This document shows positions 1 through 11,204 of a DNA stretch of 64,000 nucleotides, in pieces; within the stretch, counting starts at the first letter, position 1; each line of letters opens with the position of its first letter. This DNA comes from Theropithecus gelada (lineage: Eukaryota > Chordata > Mammalia > Primates > Cercopithecidae): positions 23,824,802 to 23,888,801 of the forward strand of contig NC_037689.1 of NCBI RefSeq assembly GCF_003255815.1, given 5' to 3'. The translations under genes and the position numbers were made by a program. The notes under the pieces were generated by a model. That model was not told the origin of the DNA, ran no database searches, and worked only from the letters and a program-made list of their open reading frames with translations.

Positions 1-132
1 GCAGGAGGCTTGGCTCTCAGCCAGGCAAAATTGTGCGATTACATTGCCTAGATGTTACATGTTTATACACTAAGAAGGGTAAACACCAGCATCGTAGGAA
101 GACAGGCTAAGACCTTGAAGAGGTAGCTGTTT

Positions 133-156
133 TCTCTCTCTCTCTCTCTCTCTCTC
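133..156 (+). repeat. (CT)n microsatellite
   Basis: An uninterrupted run of CT dinucleotides directly before an antisense Alu fragment; it is probably the altered A-tail of that Alu. Confidence 0.85.
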
Positions 157-157
157 A

Positions 158-234
158 AATTCCCGACCTCGTGATGCACCTGCCTCAACCTCCCAAAGGG
201 TTGGGATAAGATGCATGAGCCCCTGCACCTGGCC
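158..234 (-). mobile_element. Alu fragment (5' end only), degraded
   Basis: Antisense Alu left-arm start: cccgacctcgtgatgcacct up to cacctggcc, with several changes (ggataagatg in place of ggattacagg). Confidence 0.7.
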
Positions 235-410
235 TCTGGCTATGTTTTTCTGTCTGGGGCATTGACTTGACATGAAAATTAACTATTTGACAGGAGTCTC
301 CCACAGCTTAATCTCTGAAGGTCAAGATGTGATTCCGTGGAGCATGTCGCAAAAGCGCCATCCGAGGTTCCCAGTATTGGAACATTCCGGATGAAAACAC
401 AATCATGTGT

Positions 411-540
411 CTTGCTTTTCTTTTCTTTTCTCTTTTCTATTTTCTTTTCTTTTTTCTTCCTCCCTTACCTTCCTTTCTTTCCTTTCTTTCCCTTCCCTCC
501 CCTCCCCTCCCCTCCTGTTCTCTCTCTCTCTCTCTTTCAT
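411..540 (+). repeat. pyrimidine-rich tract (TTTTC/CCTT/CT)n, expanded Alu tail
   Basis: About 130 nt of nearly pure pyrimidine between the catgtgtcttgctt target copy at 403 and the Alu at 541. The second target copy (catgtgttgctta) follows the Alu at 825, so the tract is the expanded tail of that insertion. Confidence 0.8.
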
Positions 541-825
541 CTTTTGACGGTTTTGCTCTTGTCGCCCAGCCTGCAGTGCAACGGCACAATCTTGGCTCAC
601 TGCAACCTCCGCCTCCCAGATTCAAGCAATTCTCCTGCCTCAGCCTCCTGAGTACCTGGCATTACAGGCACCCGCTACCACGCCCAGCTAATTTTTTGTA
701 TTTTTAGTAGAGACAGGGTTTTGCTATGTTGGCCAGGCTGGTCTCGAACACCTGAACTCAGTTGATCTGCCTGCTTTGGCCTCCCAAAGTGCTGGGATTA
801 CAGGTGTGAGCCACCACGCCTGGCC
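541..825 (-). mobile_element. Alu, full-length, antisense
   Basis: Runs from gttttgctcttgtcgcccag to ccaccacgcctggcc and is flanked by a catgtgt(c)ttgctt target-site duplication. Confidence 0.9.
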
Positions 826-1091
826 ATGTGTTGCTTAATGATGGGGATACATTCTGGGAAATGTGTGATCAGGGGATTTCATGGCTGTGTAAAAATTGTA
901 GTGCACACTCACACAGACCTAGGTGGTACAGCCTACCACACTCCTAGGCTATATGGTACTGCCCGTTGCCCTTAGACTACAAACCGAATTCCAGTGTAAA
1001 CCAGAAACAAAATTGTAAACCCACAGCCATCTGAATGGGCCCCTCCTCTTGGTCAATGGCATTCCAAAGTTAAGCTGAAACACCAGTTCAG

Positions 1092-1401
1092 GGGCCGGGG
1101 GTGGTGGCGCACGCCTGTAATCCCAGCACTTTGGGAGGCCGAGGCAGGTGGATCCTGAGGTCAGGAGTTCATGACCAACCTGGCCAACATGATGAAACCG
1201 CGTGTCTACTAAAAATACAAAAAAATTACTGGGTGTGGTGGTGTGCACCTGTAATCTCAGCTACTCGGGAGGCTGAGGCAGGAGAATCACTTGAACCCAG
1301 GAGCAGAAGTTGCAGTCAGCCGAGATCCGGCCACTGCACTCCAGCCTGGGCGACAGAGCGAGACTCTGTCTCCAACCAACCAACCAACCAACCAACCAAC
1401 A
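1092..1401 (+). mobile_element. Alu (Y-like), sense, with (CAAC)n tail
   Basis: Left arm starts ggggccgggggtggtgg. The right arm contains gagatccggccactgcactc, a variant I associate with Old World monkey AluY. The tail is ccaaccaacc repeats to 1401, followed by a repeated agttcagg. Confidence 0.9.
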
Positions 1402-1674
1402 ACTAGTTCAGGCCAGGATGGAAGTGTGGGTCACACCCGTCTCCTAATACCCTCCTCCTCTGTGGAATTCAGGAAAAGGCGAGCTGCATTCACATCAACA
1501 TACACCTTAATTGTGGTAAGAAATGTTGATATGATGTCAGTCCACGAGTCTAACGGCTGAAGAATTGGGGTCTAGTGTTTGAGGGCAGGGAGGACCCAGC
1601 GTGGGAGAAAGACAGAGGCCACAGAAGACTCGGCCAGTCTAGTCCTTCCACGTTCCTCTGCCTGCTTTTGTTTT

Positions 1675-2060
1675 TTGTTTTGTTTTGTTTTGAGACGGAG
1701 TCTCGCTCTGTTGCCCAGGCTGCAGTGCAGTGGTGCGATCTGGGTTTACTACAACCTCTGCCTCCCAGGTTAAAGCAATTCTCCGCTTGGCCACGGTAGC
1801 AGTGAGGGTGGAGACAGATTCGCTGAGAGAAAATTCGATGCCTCAAAGGAGACTATGCCGCCCTCTTCTGATTTCTCAGCCTCCCGAGTAGCTGGGATGA
1901 CAGGCGCGCACCACCACACCTGGCTACCTTTTGTATTTTTACTAGAGACGGGGTTTCACCATGTTGCTCAGGCTGGTCTCAAACTCCCAACCTCAGGTGA
2001 TCCACCTGCCTCGGCCTCCTAAAGTGCTGGGATGACAGGTGTGAGCCACCGCGCCCGGCC
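1675..2060 (-). mobile_element. Alu, antisense, interrupted by a 90-bp foreign segment
   Basis: Alu sequence covers 1675-1784 and 1875-2060, with a cctctgcctgctt target duplication at 1655 and 2060. Between the two halves lies non-Alu DNA (1785-1874) that replaces only about three Alu bases. Confidence 0.9.
1785..1874. other. non-Alu insertion within an Alu
   Basis: About 90 bp with no Alu similarity, beginning gcttggccacggtagc and ending ccctcttctgattt. It has no poly-A and no clear target duplication. I did not find its source elsewhere in this window. Confidence 0.75.
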
Positions 2061-2289
2061 CTCTGCCTGCTTCTATCCTAGCTGTGCTGGCAGCTGATCA
2101 AATGGTGCCTGTCCAGATTGAGGGTGGGTCTGCCTGTCCCAGTCCAGTGACTCAAGTGTTCATCTCCTTTGTCAACAACCTCACAGAAACACCTACGATC
2201 AATACTTGGCATGCTTCAATTCCGTGAAGTTGACACTCAATAGTAACCATCACAGTAAGGAAACAGCAAAACGGAATACAGACCCCAAG

Positions 2290-2578
2290 GGCTGGGCGCG
2301 GTGGCTCATGCCTGTCATCCCAGGACTTTCGGAGGCCAAAGGTGGGTGGATCACCTGAGGTCAGGAGTTTGAGACCAGCCTGGCCAACATGGGGAAATCA
2401 CCTCTCTACTAAAAATACAAAAATTAGCCAGGAGTGGTGGCGGATGCCTGTAATCCCAGCTAGTCAGGAGGCTAAGGCAGAAGAACTGAACCCGAGAGGT
2501 GGAGCTTGTAGTGAGCCGAGATCACGCCACTGCACTCCAGCCTGGGAGACACGGTGAGACTCCTCAAAAAAAAAAAAA
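2290..2578 (+). mobile_element. Alu, full-length, sense
   Basis: ggctgggcgcggtggctcat through to an A12 tail; target duplication gaatacagacccca on both sides (2275 and 2584). The left arm carries the gtcatcc variant. Confidence 0.9.
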
Positions 2579-2847
2579 GAAGAGAATACAGACCCCATTA
2601 AGATTGTTGCTGCACTCTGTCAGCCACCTCCTCCCAAATACTCCAGAGCTGAAATTGCAGACAACAAAATGATGTGGTGTGGGAGTGGCAGAAGTCAGGT
2701 CCTTTCTTGTGGGGAAGGATGGTGTTGACATTGGTTATCGTGATGGGGGGAAGTTTGTTTGGGAGTAAATTAAAGGGAACCAGTGGAAAGGGAAGTAGAT
2801 GAAAGAACAATCAGGAAGAGAAACTGAACCAATGGAACAAAAACATC

Positions 2848-3154
2848 GGCCAGGCACGGAGGCTCACGCCTGTAATCCCAGCAGTTTGGGAGGCCGAGGT
2901 GGGTGGATCACCTGAGGTCGGGAGATCAAGACCAGCCTGACCAACATGATAAAACCCCGTCTCTACTAAAAATACAAAAAATAGCCGGGCGTGGTGGCTC
3001 ACGCACCTGTAATCCCAGCTACTCAGGAGGCTGAAGCAGAAGAATCCCTTGAACCCAGGAGGCGGAGGTTGCAGTGAGCCGAGATCTCGCCACCACACTC
3101 CAGCCTGGCAACAGAGCGAGACTCTATCTCAAAAAAAAAAAAAAAAAAAAAAAA
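2848..3154 (+). mobile_element. Alu, full-length, sense
   Basis: ggccaggcacggaggctcac through to a 24-base A tail. Confidence 0.9.
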
Positions 3155-3318
3155 CCTGAAAAAGCAGGTCAGATTGTATCAATGTCCATATCTGGTTGAG
3201 CGATTTACTGCAGTTCTGCAAGATGTTCTAATTGGAGGAAGCTTGGTAAAGGGTACATGGGATGTCTCTGTGCTGCGTCCTACAAGTGCATGTACGTTTA
3301 GAACTCTTTGCATACAAT

Positions 3319-4107
3319 TTCTGTGTTAGTTCGGACTGCTGGGATAAAATACCATAGACTTGGTAGCTTAAGCCATTAAACATTCCTGTCGCCCAGTTAC
3401 GGAGGCTGGTGAGAGCTCTCTTGGCCACCTTTTAATTTTTTATTTTTTTATTTTTTTAAAATTATACTCTAAGTTCTGGGATAATGTGCAGAACGTGCAG
3501 GTTTGTTACATAGGTATACACGTGCCCTGGTGGTTTGCTGCACCCATCAACCTGTCATCTACATTAGGTATTTGTCCTAATGCTCTCCCTCCCCTAGCCC
3601 CCCACCCCCCGACAGGCCCTGGTATGTGATATTCCCCTCCCTGTGTCCATGTGTTCTCATTGTTCAACTCCCCACTGATGAGTGAGAACATGAGGTGTTT
3701 GGTTTTCTGTCTTGTGTTAGTTGGCTGAGAATGATTGTTTCCAACTTCACCCATGTCCCTACAAAGGACATGAACTCATCCTTTTTTATGGTTGCATAGT
3801 ATTCCATGGTGTCTATGTGCCACATTTTCTTTATCCAGTCTGTCACTGATGGGCATTTGGGTTGGTTCCAAGTCTTTGCTATTGTGAACTGGCCACCTTT
3901 TTCTTGTGTGCTCATATGGCAGTGGGAGAGTGAGCTCACTCTGAGTTCATCATCCTTTCATAAGGGCAGGAATCCCATGCTTGAGGCTCCACCCCTCACG
4001 AGGCTCCACCCCTCACAAGGCTCCACCCCATGACATCACCACCTCCCAAAGACCCCGCCTCCTAACACCATCCCCTTGGGGGTGACAACTTCTACAAAGG
4101 AATTTGG
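3319..4107 (-). mobile_element. MaLR-type (MLT1-like) LTR, split by an L1
   Basis: Antisense pieces at 3319-3433 and 3890-4107 resemble the MLT1A/B family: tgttagttcggactgctg at the LTR 3' end, then the caccacctcccaaag region. Inside it, a 17-bp unit (aggctccacccctcac) repeats three times at 3984-4034. Confidence 0.65.
3434..3889 (-). mobile_element. L1 3' end (L1PA-like), 5'-truncated, antisense
   Basis: Antisense L1 3' end, including ctaagttctggg, gtgcaggtttgttacatag and gtatacacgtgcc, running about 450 bp into the 3' part of ORF2. A perfect 12-bp target duplication, tggccacctttt, flanks it at 3422-3433 and 3890-3901. Confidence 0.9.
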
Positions 4108-4243
4108 AAGCAATGTTCAATTGATAGCAGTAGTCAATTAAAAATAAGAGATGATGAATATTTAATTGTCAGTGGATCTATGAACTATGTCATGGTAAAT
4201 ATCAGATAAAAAATTGTTAAGGATAGAATATCAAAGAACCAAA
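4108..4243. other. unassigned AT-rich flank
   Basis: No recognisable gene or repeat. Confidence 0.5.
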
Positions 4244-4251
4244 GCTAAATC

Positions 4252-4389
4252 TTTTTTTTTTTTTTTTTGAGACAGAGTTTTGCTCTTGTCACCCAGGCTG
4301 GAGTGCAGCGGTGCGATCTCGGCCCACCACAACCTTTGCCTCCCAGGTTCAAGTGATTCTCCTGCCTCAGCCTCCCAAGTAGCTGGAAT
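4252..4389 (-). mobile_element. Alu, 5'-truncated, antisense
   Basis: Only the 3' half is present (poly-T, gagacagagttttgctct to agtagctgg). The target duplication gctaaatctttt at 4244 and 4390 shows it inserted already truncated. Confidence 0.9.
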
Positions 4390-4399
4390 GCTAAATCTT

Positions 4400-4721
4400 T
4401 TACAATAATAATAATAAAATTACAAACTAATAAAAGAAGCATTACACCAAGAAGACAGTATAATCATGAACCTTTAGGTATCTAGTATTCCAGCCCTGAA
4501 ATATCTAAAGCAGACAGTGACAGAGATGTCCAAAACTCTCTCTAAAAAAGATAGGATAAATACATAATATTTCAGAATGTGATTAAAATTTCAATTTATA
4601 GAAACATAAGTCTATAAAACCTGGTATGCTAGGACTAGAGGATGCATAATCTTAAATCAACTGTGTGCAAAGTCACAGCGAAAGCCCTCTTCTGAAGTTA
4701 CCATATGACGAAATCAGAAAC
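4400..4721. other. unassigned AT-rich flank
   Basis: Contains a short (aat)n run near 4405. I recognise no gene or repeat in it. Confidence 0.5.
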
Positions 4722-4957
4722 ATCATGAGATCAGGAGTTCGAGACCAGCCTGACCAATATGTGAAACCCCGTCCCTACTAAAAATACAAAAATTAGCCGG
4801 GCATGATGGTGCAGGCCTGTAATTCCAGCTACTCAGGAGGCTGAGGCAGGGGAATCGTTTGAACCCAGGAGACAGAGGTTGCAGTGAGCTGAGATCATGC
4901 CATTGCACTCTAGCCTTAGGGACAGAGCAAGACTCTGCCTCAAAAAAAAAAAAAAAA
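4722..4957 (+). mobile_element. Alu, 5'-truncated, sense
   Basis: Starts at catgagatcaggagttcg, missing about the first 60 bases, and ends in an A16 tail. Confidence 0.88.
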
Positions 4958-5849
4958 TCACTCATTTGAATTCTACACCTTTGGAAAAATATTAAATACC
5001 CTCTTCATCCATTGGTCAAATCAGGAAAATGAAAACAACGACTTTATTCTAAGTCTATGAAATGTAGCCCAAGGGGTCAGGACAAAAATGAGTTCACAAT
5101 AAATCTGTTATGATTAGAAGGAAGAAAACAAACAAATAAACAAAAGATGGCATGTGTCAAGGCAAAAGACATCAGATAACATATTCCAGAATGAAGGCAA
5201 ATAATTATAAGTGGGTAAAAGAGAAATCACTAAAAATGATAAGCGATGAACACAATGATTAGTAAAATGTCTATTCCTGAATCCCAGACAGTGCTTCCCA
5301 AAGACAGCTTCAGAGGCCAGAATTCCAAAGCTTTTTTCTACGTACAGATATTCTCCCCATGCCTGGATTAATGGCCCCCAAACTGCAGAAAACATAACCT
5401 CAACTGCATTTTCTGCTTCAGTGACAAATGACACCAGAGCCCCACCACCAAGCCATGGCTGGCATTTGTTTAGTTCTGAGCATTGTGTGACAGAATGCAT
5501 CAGTCTTGCTTTGCTCTCAGCAAAACTGGGTGCAGAGGGGAGGGCTGTTCGCCTGGTCGTTGCAGAGATGAGGAGTCGGAAAGATAAAGAGACGCAATGG
5601 CTTAATTATGGCACCAGATGCAAGACTTGATACCTCCCCAGTTCCAGCCCAAATGGAGAAATGGGTAAGATGCACCTTCTATGATCTGGGGATCAGTGCA
5701 GACGTCTGCGGTCCAGCCCCGCAACCTGTCCTGCCTTTGAAAACATGGGGTGTCCCTTTGATGACAGTTTCTCCTAACAGCCAACATGAAAGATACCACA
5801 CGTTCATGATAAAGACACTTTTGAAATCACAGTGGTGTCCAGACACACA

Positions 5850-5973
5850 CCAGCCTTTGCTGACCGCACACGTTCCTGCTAAAAGTCCCACACCAGCCTT
5901 TGCTGACTGAACACGTTCCTGCTAAAAGTCCCACAGCAGCCGTTGCTGACTGCACACGTTCCTGCTAAAAGTT
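5850..5973 (+). repeat. 43-bp tandem repeat, three copies
   Basis: Copies start at 5850, 5893 and 5936. Each contains ttgctgac followed by acacgttcctgctaaaagt. Period 43 with few mismatches. Confidence 0.9.
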
Positions 5974-6151
5974 CCTGTGACTACATGAGACAGCACTGCC
6001 AGTTTCCAGGCCGTTAGGACCTGCTGTCTTTGGGGACGTCCTCTGCGGACCACAACCTCCAGCTCCTTTAGGACACAAGCTCTGTTTTATGCGACTTTGA
6101 GTCCCAGTATTTGGGCAAAACACTTAATACTTACTTACTGAAAACATGACT

Positions 6152-6172
6152 ACATGGATGGATGGATGGATG
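6152..6172 (+). repeat. (ATGG)n microsatellite
   Basis: About five consecutive atgg units. Confidence 0.85.
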
Positions 6173-6783
6173 AACGAGATGGTCCCATCCATCGCTGGAC
6201 CTGAATGAAACCTATTCATGCTACTGGAAGGGCAGAAAAGAGCAGCTTCACTGGGAAATCCACGCACCCTACGTCCAACTATTGAATCAAGGTTTGCCAA
6301 AGAAAAGAAACTCATTCCTCCTGGTTCGTACAGAGCCCTAATGGCACACATGACATCTGCTTCAAGCTCAAACCCAGGATCCCAAGAGCTCTGGCCACAC
6401 GGTGGACTCAGCTCTACTCACCCAGCAATCCACGCCGTTTCTCTGCCTGCTGGGAGGTGTCTCCAGGCTGCAGGAAATTGCACAATCAGGTATCAAGGAG
6501 CACAGGCGAACTTCAGAATCACGCTCTTGGTTTCCCTCGGAGGAATGGTCACATAAGGGTTACCATGAAACAGAGGAAGGGTGAGGCCGGAGTTGTACAA
6601 GATTCAAATTGATCTCAGAGCTCACCTGCTCAGCCTGGGGACAGCGGTGTCTGTCGTTTTCCAGCGTGCTTGTTCAATCAGCCATACAAAAATTGTCAGC
6701 TTTAGGAGATAGGAGACATCCTATCACTCCATCCAGAGCCTGTATTTGGAACTACCTTTATGAGGATGATTAACAGCAGCTGT

Positions 6784-7123
6784 GGCTGGGCGTGGTGGCT
6801 CACGCCTGTAATCCCAGCACTTTGGGAGGCAGAGACGGGTGATCACTTGAGGCCAGGAGTTCGAGACCAGCCTGGCCAACATGGTGAAACTCGGTCTCTA
6901 CTAAAAATACAAAAAAAAAAAAAAAAAATTATCTGGGCGTGGGGGTGGGCTCCTGTAATCCCAGCTACTTGGGAGGCTCAGGCGACATAATCACTTGAAC
7001 CCGGGAGGCGAAGGTTGCAGTGAGCCGAGATCGTGCCACTGCACTCCAGCCTGGGCGAAACAGTGAGAATCTGTCTTAAAAAAAAGAAAAAAAAAAAAAA
7101 AGAAAGAAAGAAAAAAAAAAAAA
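6784..7123 (+). mobile_element. Alu, full-length, sense, with long A-rich tail
   Basis: ggctgggcgtggtggctcac onward, with a middle A18 linker and a tail containing aaag repeats. agcagctg repeats on both sides as the target duplication. Confidence 0.9.
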
Positions 7124-7487
7124 GAGCAGCTGGCACTTCTTGCAAGGGCTTCAAGCTGCAAAAGGCTCTTGGGTGATGTGCACATGTACAGAGGTAGAGA
7201 TACTGTTAGAACTCAAGATCTGGTGCATAGTCCTGGCTGTTTGGAAACACTTTTCAGACGACGACATGCCGGGATCCTAGTTTCATGGGGAAGTCACTCC
7301 TGTTCAGTAACACATCCGTCTGGGCTCCACGGCTTAGCAGAACCTCTGGGTAGTGCAAGGTGTCTGCAATGATCCTGTACGGAAGATGCCAGAGGCGCTG
7401 GTGCTGAGGGCTGGAAACGGCAGCTGACATTTGCCTGGCTCAGGCAATCTCAAACTTGGCTGAACAACAACAACAAAACATGACTTG
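7124..7487. other. unassigned flank
   Basis: Mixed-composition sequence with a short (caa)n near 7465. No gene recognised. Confidence 0.5.
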
Positions 7488-7770
7488 GGGCCGGGTGCAG
7501 TGGCTCATGCCTGTCATCCCAGCACTTTGGGAAGCCAAGGCAGGTGGATTGCTTTGAGCTCAGGAGTTCCAAGACCAGCCTGGGCAACATGGCAAAATTG
7601 TGTCTCTATAAAAAAAATACAGATAGTCAGCCGTGGTGGTGCACACCTCTGGTCCCAGCTACTTGGGAGGCTGAGGCAGGAGAGTTGCTTGAGCCTAGGC
7701 GGTCAAGGCTGCAGTGAGCAGAAATTGCATCACTGCACTCCATCCTGGGTAACAGAGTGAGACCCTGTTG
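7488..7770 (+). mobile_element. Alu (J-like), sense
   Basis: Divergent Alu: ggggccgggtgcagtggctc, ggtcaaggctgcagtgagca, no long tail. A younger Alu is inserted just past its end. Confidence 0.85.
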
Positions 7771-7780
7771 AAAGGGTCTT

Positions 7781-8072
7781 GGCCGGGCGCGGTGGCTCAA
7801 GCCTGTAATCCCAGCACTTTGGGAGGCCGAGACAGGCGGATCACGAGGTCAGGAGATCGAGACCATCCTGGCTAACACGGTGAAACCCCGTCTCTACTAA
7901 AAAATACAAAAAACTAGCCGGGCAAGGTGGCGGCGCCTGTAGTCCCAGCTACTCGGGAGGCTGAGGCAGAAGAATGGCGTAAACCCGGGAGGCGGAGCTT
8001 GCAGTGCACGGAGATCCGGCCACTGCACTCCAGCCTGGGTGACAGAGCAAGACTCCGTCTCAAAAAAAAAAA
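7781..8072 (+). mobile_element. AluY, Old World monkey-like subtype
   Basis: Near-consensus AluY head (ggccgggcgcggtggctcaa, atcacgaggtcaggagatcg). The right arm has gggcaaggtggcggcgcc, ggcgtaaacccggg and gagatccggccac, a combination I know from cercopithecid AluY lineages. Target duplication aaagggtct at 7771 and 8070. Confidence 0.9.
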
Positions 8073-8082
8073 GGGTCTCACT

Positions 8083-8200
8083 GTTGAAAGAGAAAAAAAA
8101 GAAGAAAGAAAAAAAGGAAAGAAAGAAAGAGAAAGAAAAAAAAAGAAAGAAGGAAGGAAGGAAGAAGGAAGGAAGGAAAAAAAGAGAGAGAGAGAGAGAG

Positions 8201-8267
<67 letters not shown>

Positions 8268-8592
8268 AAAGAAAGAAAGAAAGAAAGAAAGAAGGAAGGA
8301 GAAAAAAGAAAAGAGAGAGAAAGAGAGGGAGGGAGGGATAAAGGCAGGAGAGAAGGGAGGGAGGGAGAGATAAAGGAAGGAAAGAAGGAAGGGAAGGACA
8401 GGAAGGAAGGGAAGAAGGAAAGAAGGAAGGAAGGGAGAGAAAGGGAGAAAGAGAAGAAATGATGAGGAAGTAAAAGAGAGAGAATGAAATAAGGAAGAAG
8501 AGAAAGGAAGAAAGCAAAAGAAAAAGAGAAAGAAGAAGAAAGAGGGAAAGAGAAAGAAAGAAGGAGAAAGAGAGAGAAAGAAAAGAAAGCAA
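8083..8592 (+). repeat. polypurine tract (GAAA)n/(GGAA)n
   Basis: About 510 nt that are almost purine-only on the plus strand, with a core of about 16-18 pure gaaa units from 8202. It produces long spurious ORFs of Lys/Glu or Phe/Ser/Leu. Confidence 0.95.
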
Positions 8593-9136
8593 AAAACTTG
8601 AGGAATTCGAAATAAATGCTGATGCCCAGAAGAATTAACTGCAGAAGTTTCTTGGGGATGGGGCCGACCATGAGTCATTTTCAGAGGTTGGTCCAGTGAG
8701 CATCAAATGCCCACTAGCTTTCCTGGATATCTGGGGAGACCGTCACAGAGAGTGAGAGGCCTGAGCTCACCGATGGTCAATGAGCTCACAAGGCTCACTG
8801 GGGATTGGGGATGTCCCGTTTCAGAGCTGCTCCCTGTCCCTGAAGAGGGGAAGAGGCATGAACAGAGATGGCTACACCAATTGCAAGCCCAGTGCAAAAT
8901 GAGAAGACGCACTCCTTGTTCCAACGTAATGAACAATTTCCAGGTGGGGGCAGCAAAGAGTTAAACCAGTATGGCGCCCTTCTGTGCGCGGCCACCCCGT
9001 GTGAGTTCCACAGAGTGCAGACTCATGAAACTTGGCGTGTAGATAACAGAAGTTATCCACCTCCGTGGCTTTCCGGGTCTCTAGAAATGGAAAGAACATT
9101 TTCCGCAGTCTCATGACATCTGGTTCCTGTGGCCAA
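8593..9136. other. unassigned flank
   Basis: Mixed-composition DNA. Short ORFs on both strands show no recognisable domain. Confidence 0.5.
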
Positions 9137-9141
9137 TAGTA

Positions 9142-9890
9142 GATTGAATAGTGTCTCCCGGAAAGATATGAGCAAGCCTAATCCCTGGTATCCGTGAATG
9201 GGATCTGATTCACAGAAAGGGTCTTGGCAGGTGTCACTGAGCAAAGGGTCTTGAAATGAGATCATCTGGATTATCCAGGTGGGCCGGAAATCCAGTATCA
9301 AGTGTCCTTATTAGAAACAGGTAGAGACACAGATACAGGGAGAAGGCCACGTGGAGATGGAGGCAGAGACTGCCGTGATGCGGTCACAAGCCCAAGGGAT
9401 GCCTGGAGCCCCCAGGAGCTGGTAAAGGCAGGAAGGATCCTCTGATGGAACCAGACACAACTGTAGTAGACTGAACTGTGGTCTCCCAAAAAGATCTGTC
9501 TATATCCTAATATCCAGAGGCTGGGAATGAGAACTTACTTGGAAATAAGAATCTTTGAAGATGCAATGAATTAAAGATCTTGAGATGAGATCATACTGGA
9601 ATAAGGTAGGCCCTAAATCCAATGACAGGTGTCCTTCTAAGAGACAGAAGAGGAGACACAGACACAGAGGAGAAGGCCACATGGAGACAGAGGCAGAGAC
9701 TGCAGTGATGCGGCCACAAGCCCAGGGACGCCTGGAGCCCCCAGAAGCTGGGAAAGGCAGGAAGGATCCTCTCCTAGAGCCTTTGGATGGAACTGGACAC
9801 AATCGTAGTGGACTGAACTGTGGTCTCCCAAAAAGATCTGTCTATATCATAATACCCAGAGCCTGGGAATGAGACTTTATTTGGAAATGA

Positions 9891-9922
<32 letters not shown>

Positions 9923-10290
9923 GAGATGGAGTTTTGCTCTCGTTACCCAGGCTGGGTTGCGATGGCATGATCTCGGCTCACCGCAATCTCCACCTCCTGG
10001 ATTCAAGCAATTCTCCTGTGTCAGCCTCCTGAGCAGCTGGAATTACAGGCTTGTGACACTGGAGTGATGCAACCACATGCCAAAGGGATGCCTGGAGCCC
10101 CCAGCAACTAAGAGAGGCAGGAATTGATCCTCGCCTAGAGCCTCCGGATGAAGCAGAGCCCTGAGACACCCTGATCTTAATCTTCTGGTCCCAGAGCTGG
10201 AAGAGAAGAAATAGTTCCTTTTGTCTTGAGGCCCCCAGCTATGGTCGCTTGTTACAGCAGGCCTGGAAAACTGATCAATGGTATAACCTG
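9142..10290 (+). mobile_element. tandem array of three MaLR-like LTR copies
   Basis: Three copies of the same LTR segment lie head to tail, starting at gattgaatag (9142), gactgaactg (9469) and gactgaactg (9811). Each contains aggcagagact...gtgatgc and gcctggagccccc. The third is interrupted by an Alu. Periods are 327 and 342 bp. Units 2 and 3 share the same abnormal start point, so this is tandem duplication and not three insertions. Confidence 0.8.
9894..10056 (-). mobile_element. Alu, 5'-truncated, antisense, inside the LTR array
   Basis: Poly-T of 28, then gagatggagttttgctctcg, ending near attacaggcttgtga. Confidence 0.85.
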
Positions 10291-10419
10291 CAATGAGCTG
10301 TTTGAACACACAGCCATCTCATGGGACCATCTACATCATCTTCACACAGAGACCTGAGCCCCGTGGGGAGCTTGGCAGATGTGATGCCGGGGCCTCTACA
10401 GATCCAGATGTGGGGGTTC

Positions 10420-10860
10420 AGTCAGGTTGGTGGGAAAAATTTTAGTTATAATAGCCACAGACCCTCTGGGAAGGCCTGTGAGTTTGCGTAACTTCGGTAA
10501 CAAACCTGGCTGAAGGCAGCCTAGTCCCTTTACCTTTAGTTTAATAAATTAGAGTAGAAACAAAGGAATATGGGGAGTTTAACTTGTTTACTCATGTGGT
10601 CCTAAGACTAACCTTTGATCTATTGCAGGAGCTTAACTGCTTTCTACTTAGGGAAGTCCGCAATGTCAATTTCCCTCTAGCGGTGTTGACTCACGACCTT
10701 TGTCAATTAATCTTTACTGAATAAATGCAAGTCTCGCTGACTGATCCAGGCCACGGCTGCTACTAAGTGGCTGGGACACTCAGCCAAACTGGCAAAGCAG
10801 AATAGCTGTGTGTCAGTGTACTTCATTCATCCGTGGCTGGCTCAGGGTCTGCGGGACACA
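10420..10860 (+). mobile_element. possible solitary LTR
   Basis: LTR-like composition with a polyadenylation hexamer (ctgaataaatgcaagtc) near 10720. No family recognised, and the ends are uncertain. Confidence 0.3.
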
Positions 10861-11204
10861 CCCCCGCACCATAAATCTTGTTGCAGTTCTCACCATATGG
10901 GCTTCAGGTCTCCCTGCAGCACCATGAGTCCAGCTACGCTAGGGAGGTCAACATCATGAGTGTATCCTGCAAGTTTCATTGTCCTTGTAACCTGTGGCAG
11001 GCTGTCCTTCCTGGAGGCTGTTTCCTGGCCTGTTAGTCTGCTTGTATCATTCATGGTTTTCCTATGAAGGGTCTTAAGATCTAAGCGGACATCCTGCACA
11101 GAGACCGCGTCTGTCTGCAGAAGGGGCTTGAGCTCATTCTCTCTGCATCGAGAGTCCTGTGTGTTGAGGTCTGAGCTCTGCCAGAAACTCAAACATACCA
11201 ATTG
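10861..11204. other. unassigned flank
   Basis: A 103-residue minus-strand ORF (10890-11201) is open but matches nothing I recognise. It may be decayed retroviral internal DNA or chance. Confidence 0.35.

Larger units (their letters stand above)
4958..6783. other. low-repeat flank 3' of DHRSX
   Basis: About 1.8 kb without an Alu and without a convincing ORF. It contains the 43-bp repeat at 5850 and an ATGG microsatellite at 6152. Any coding role is unsupported. Confidence 0.55.
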
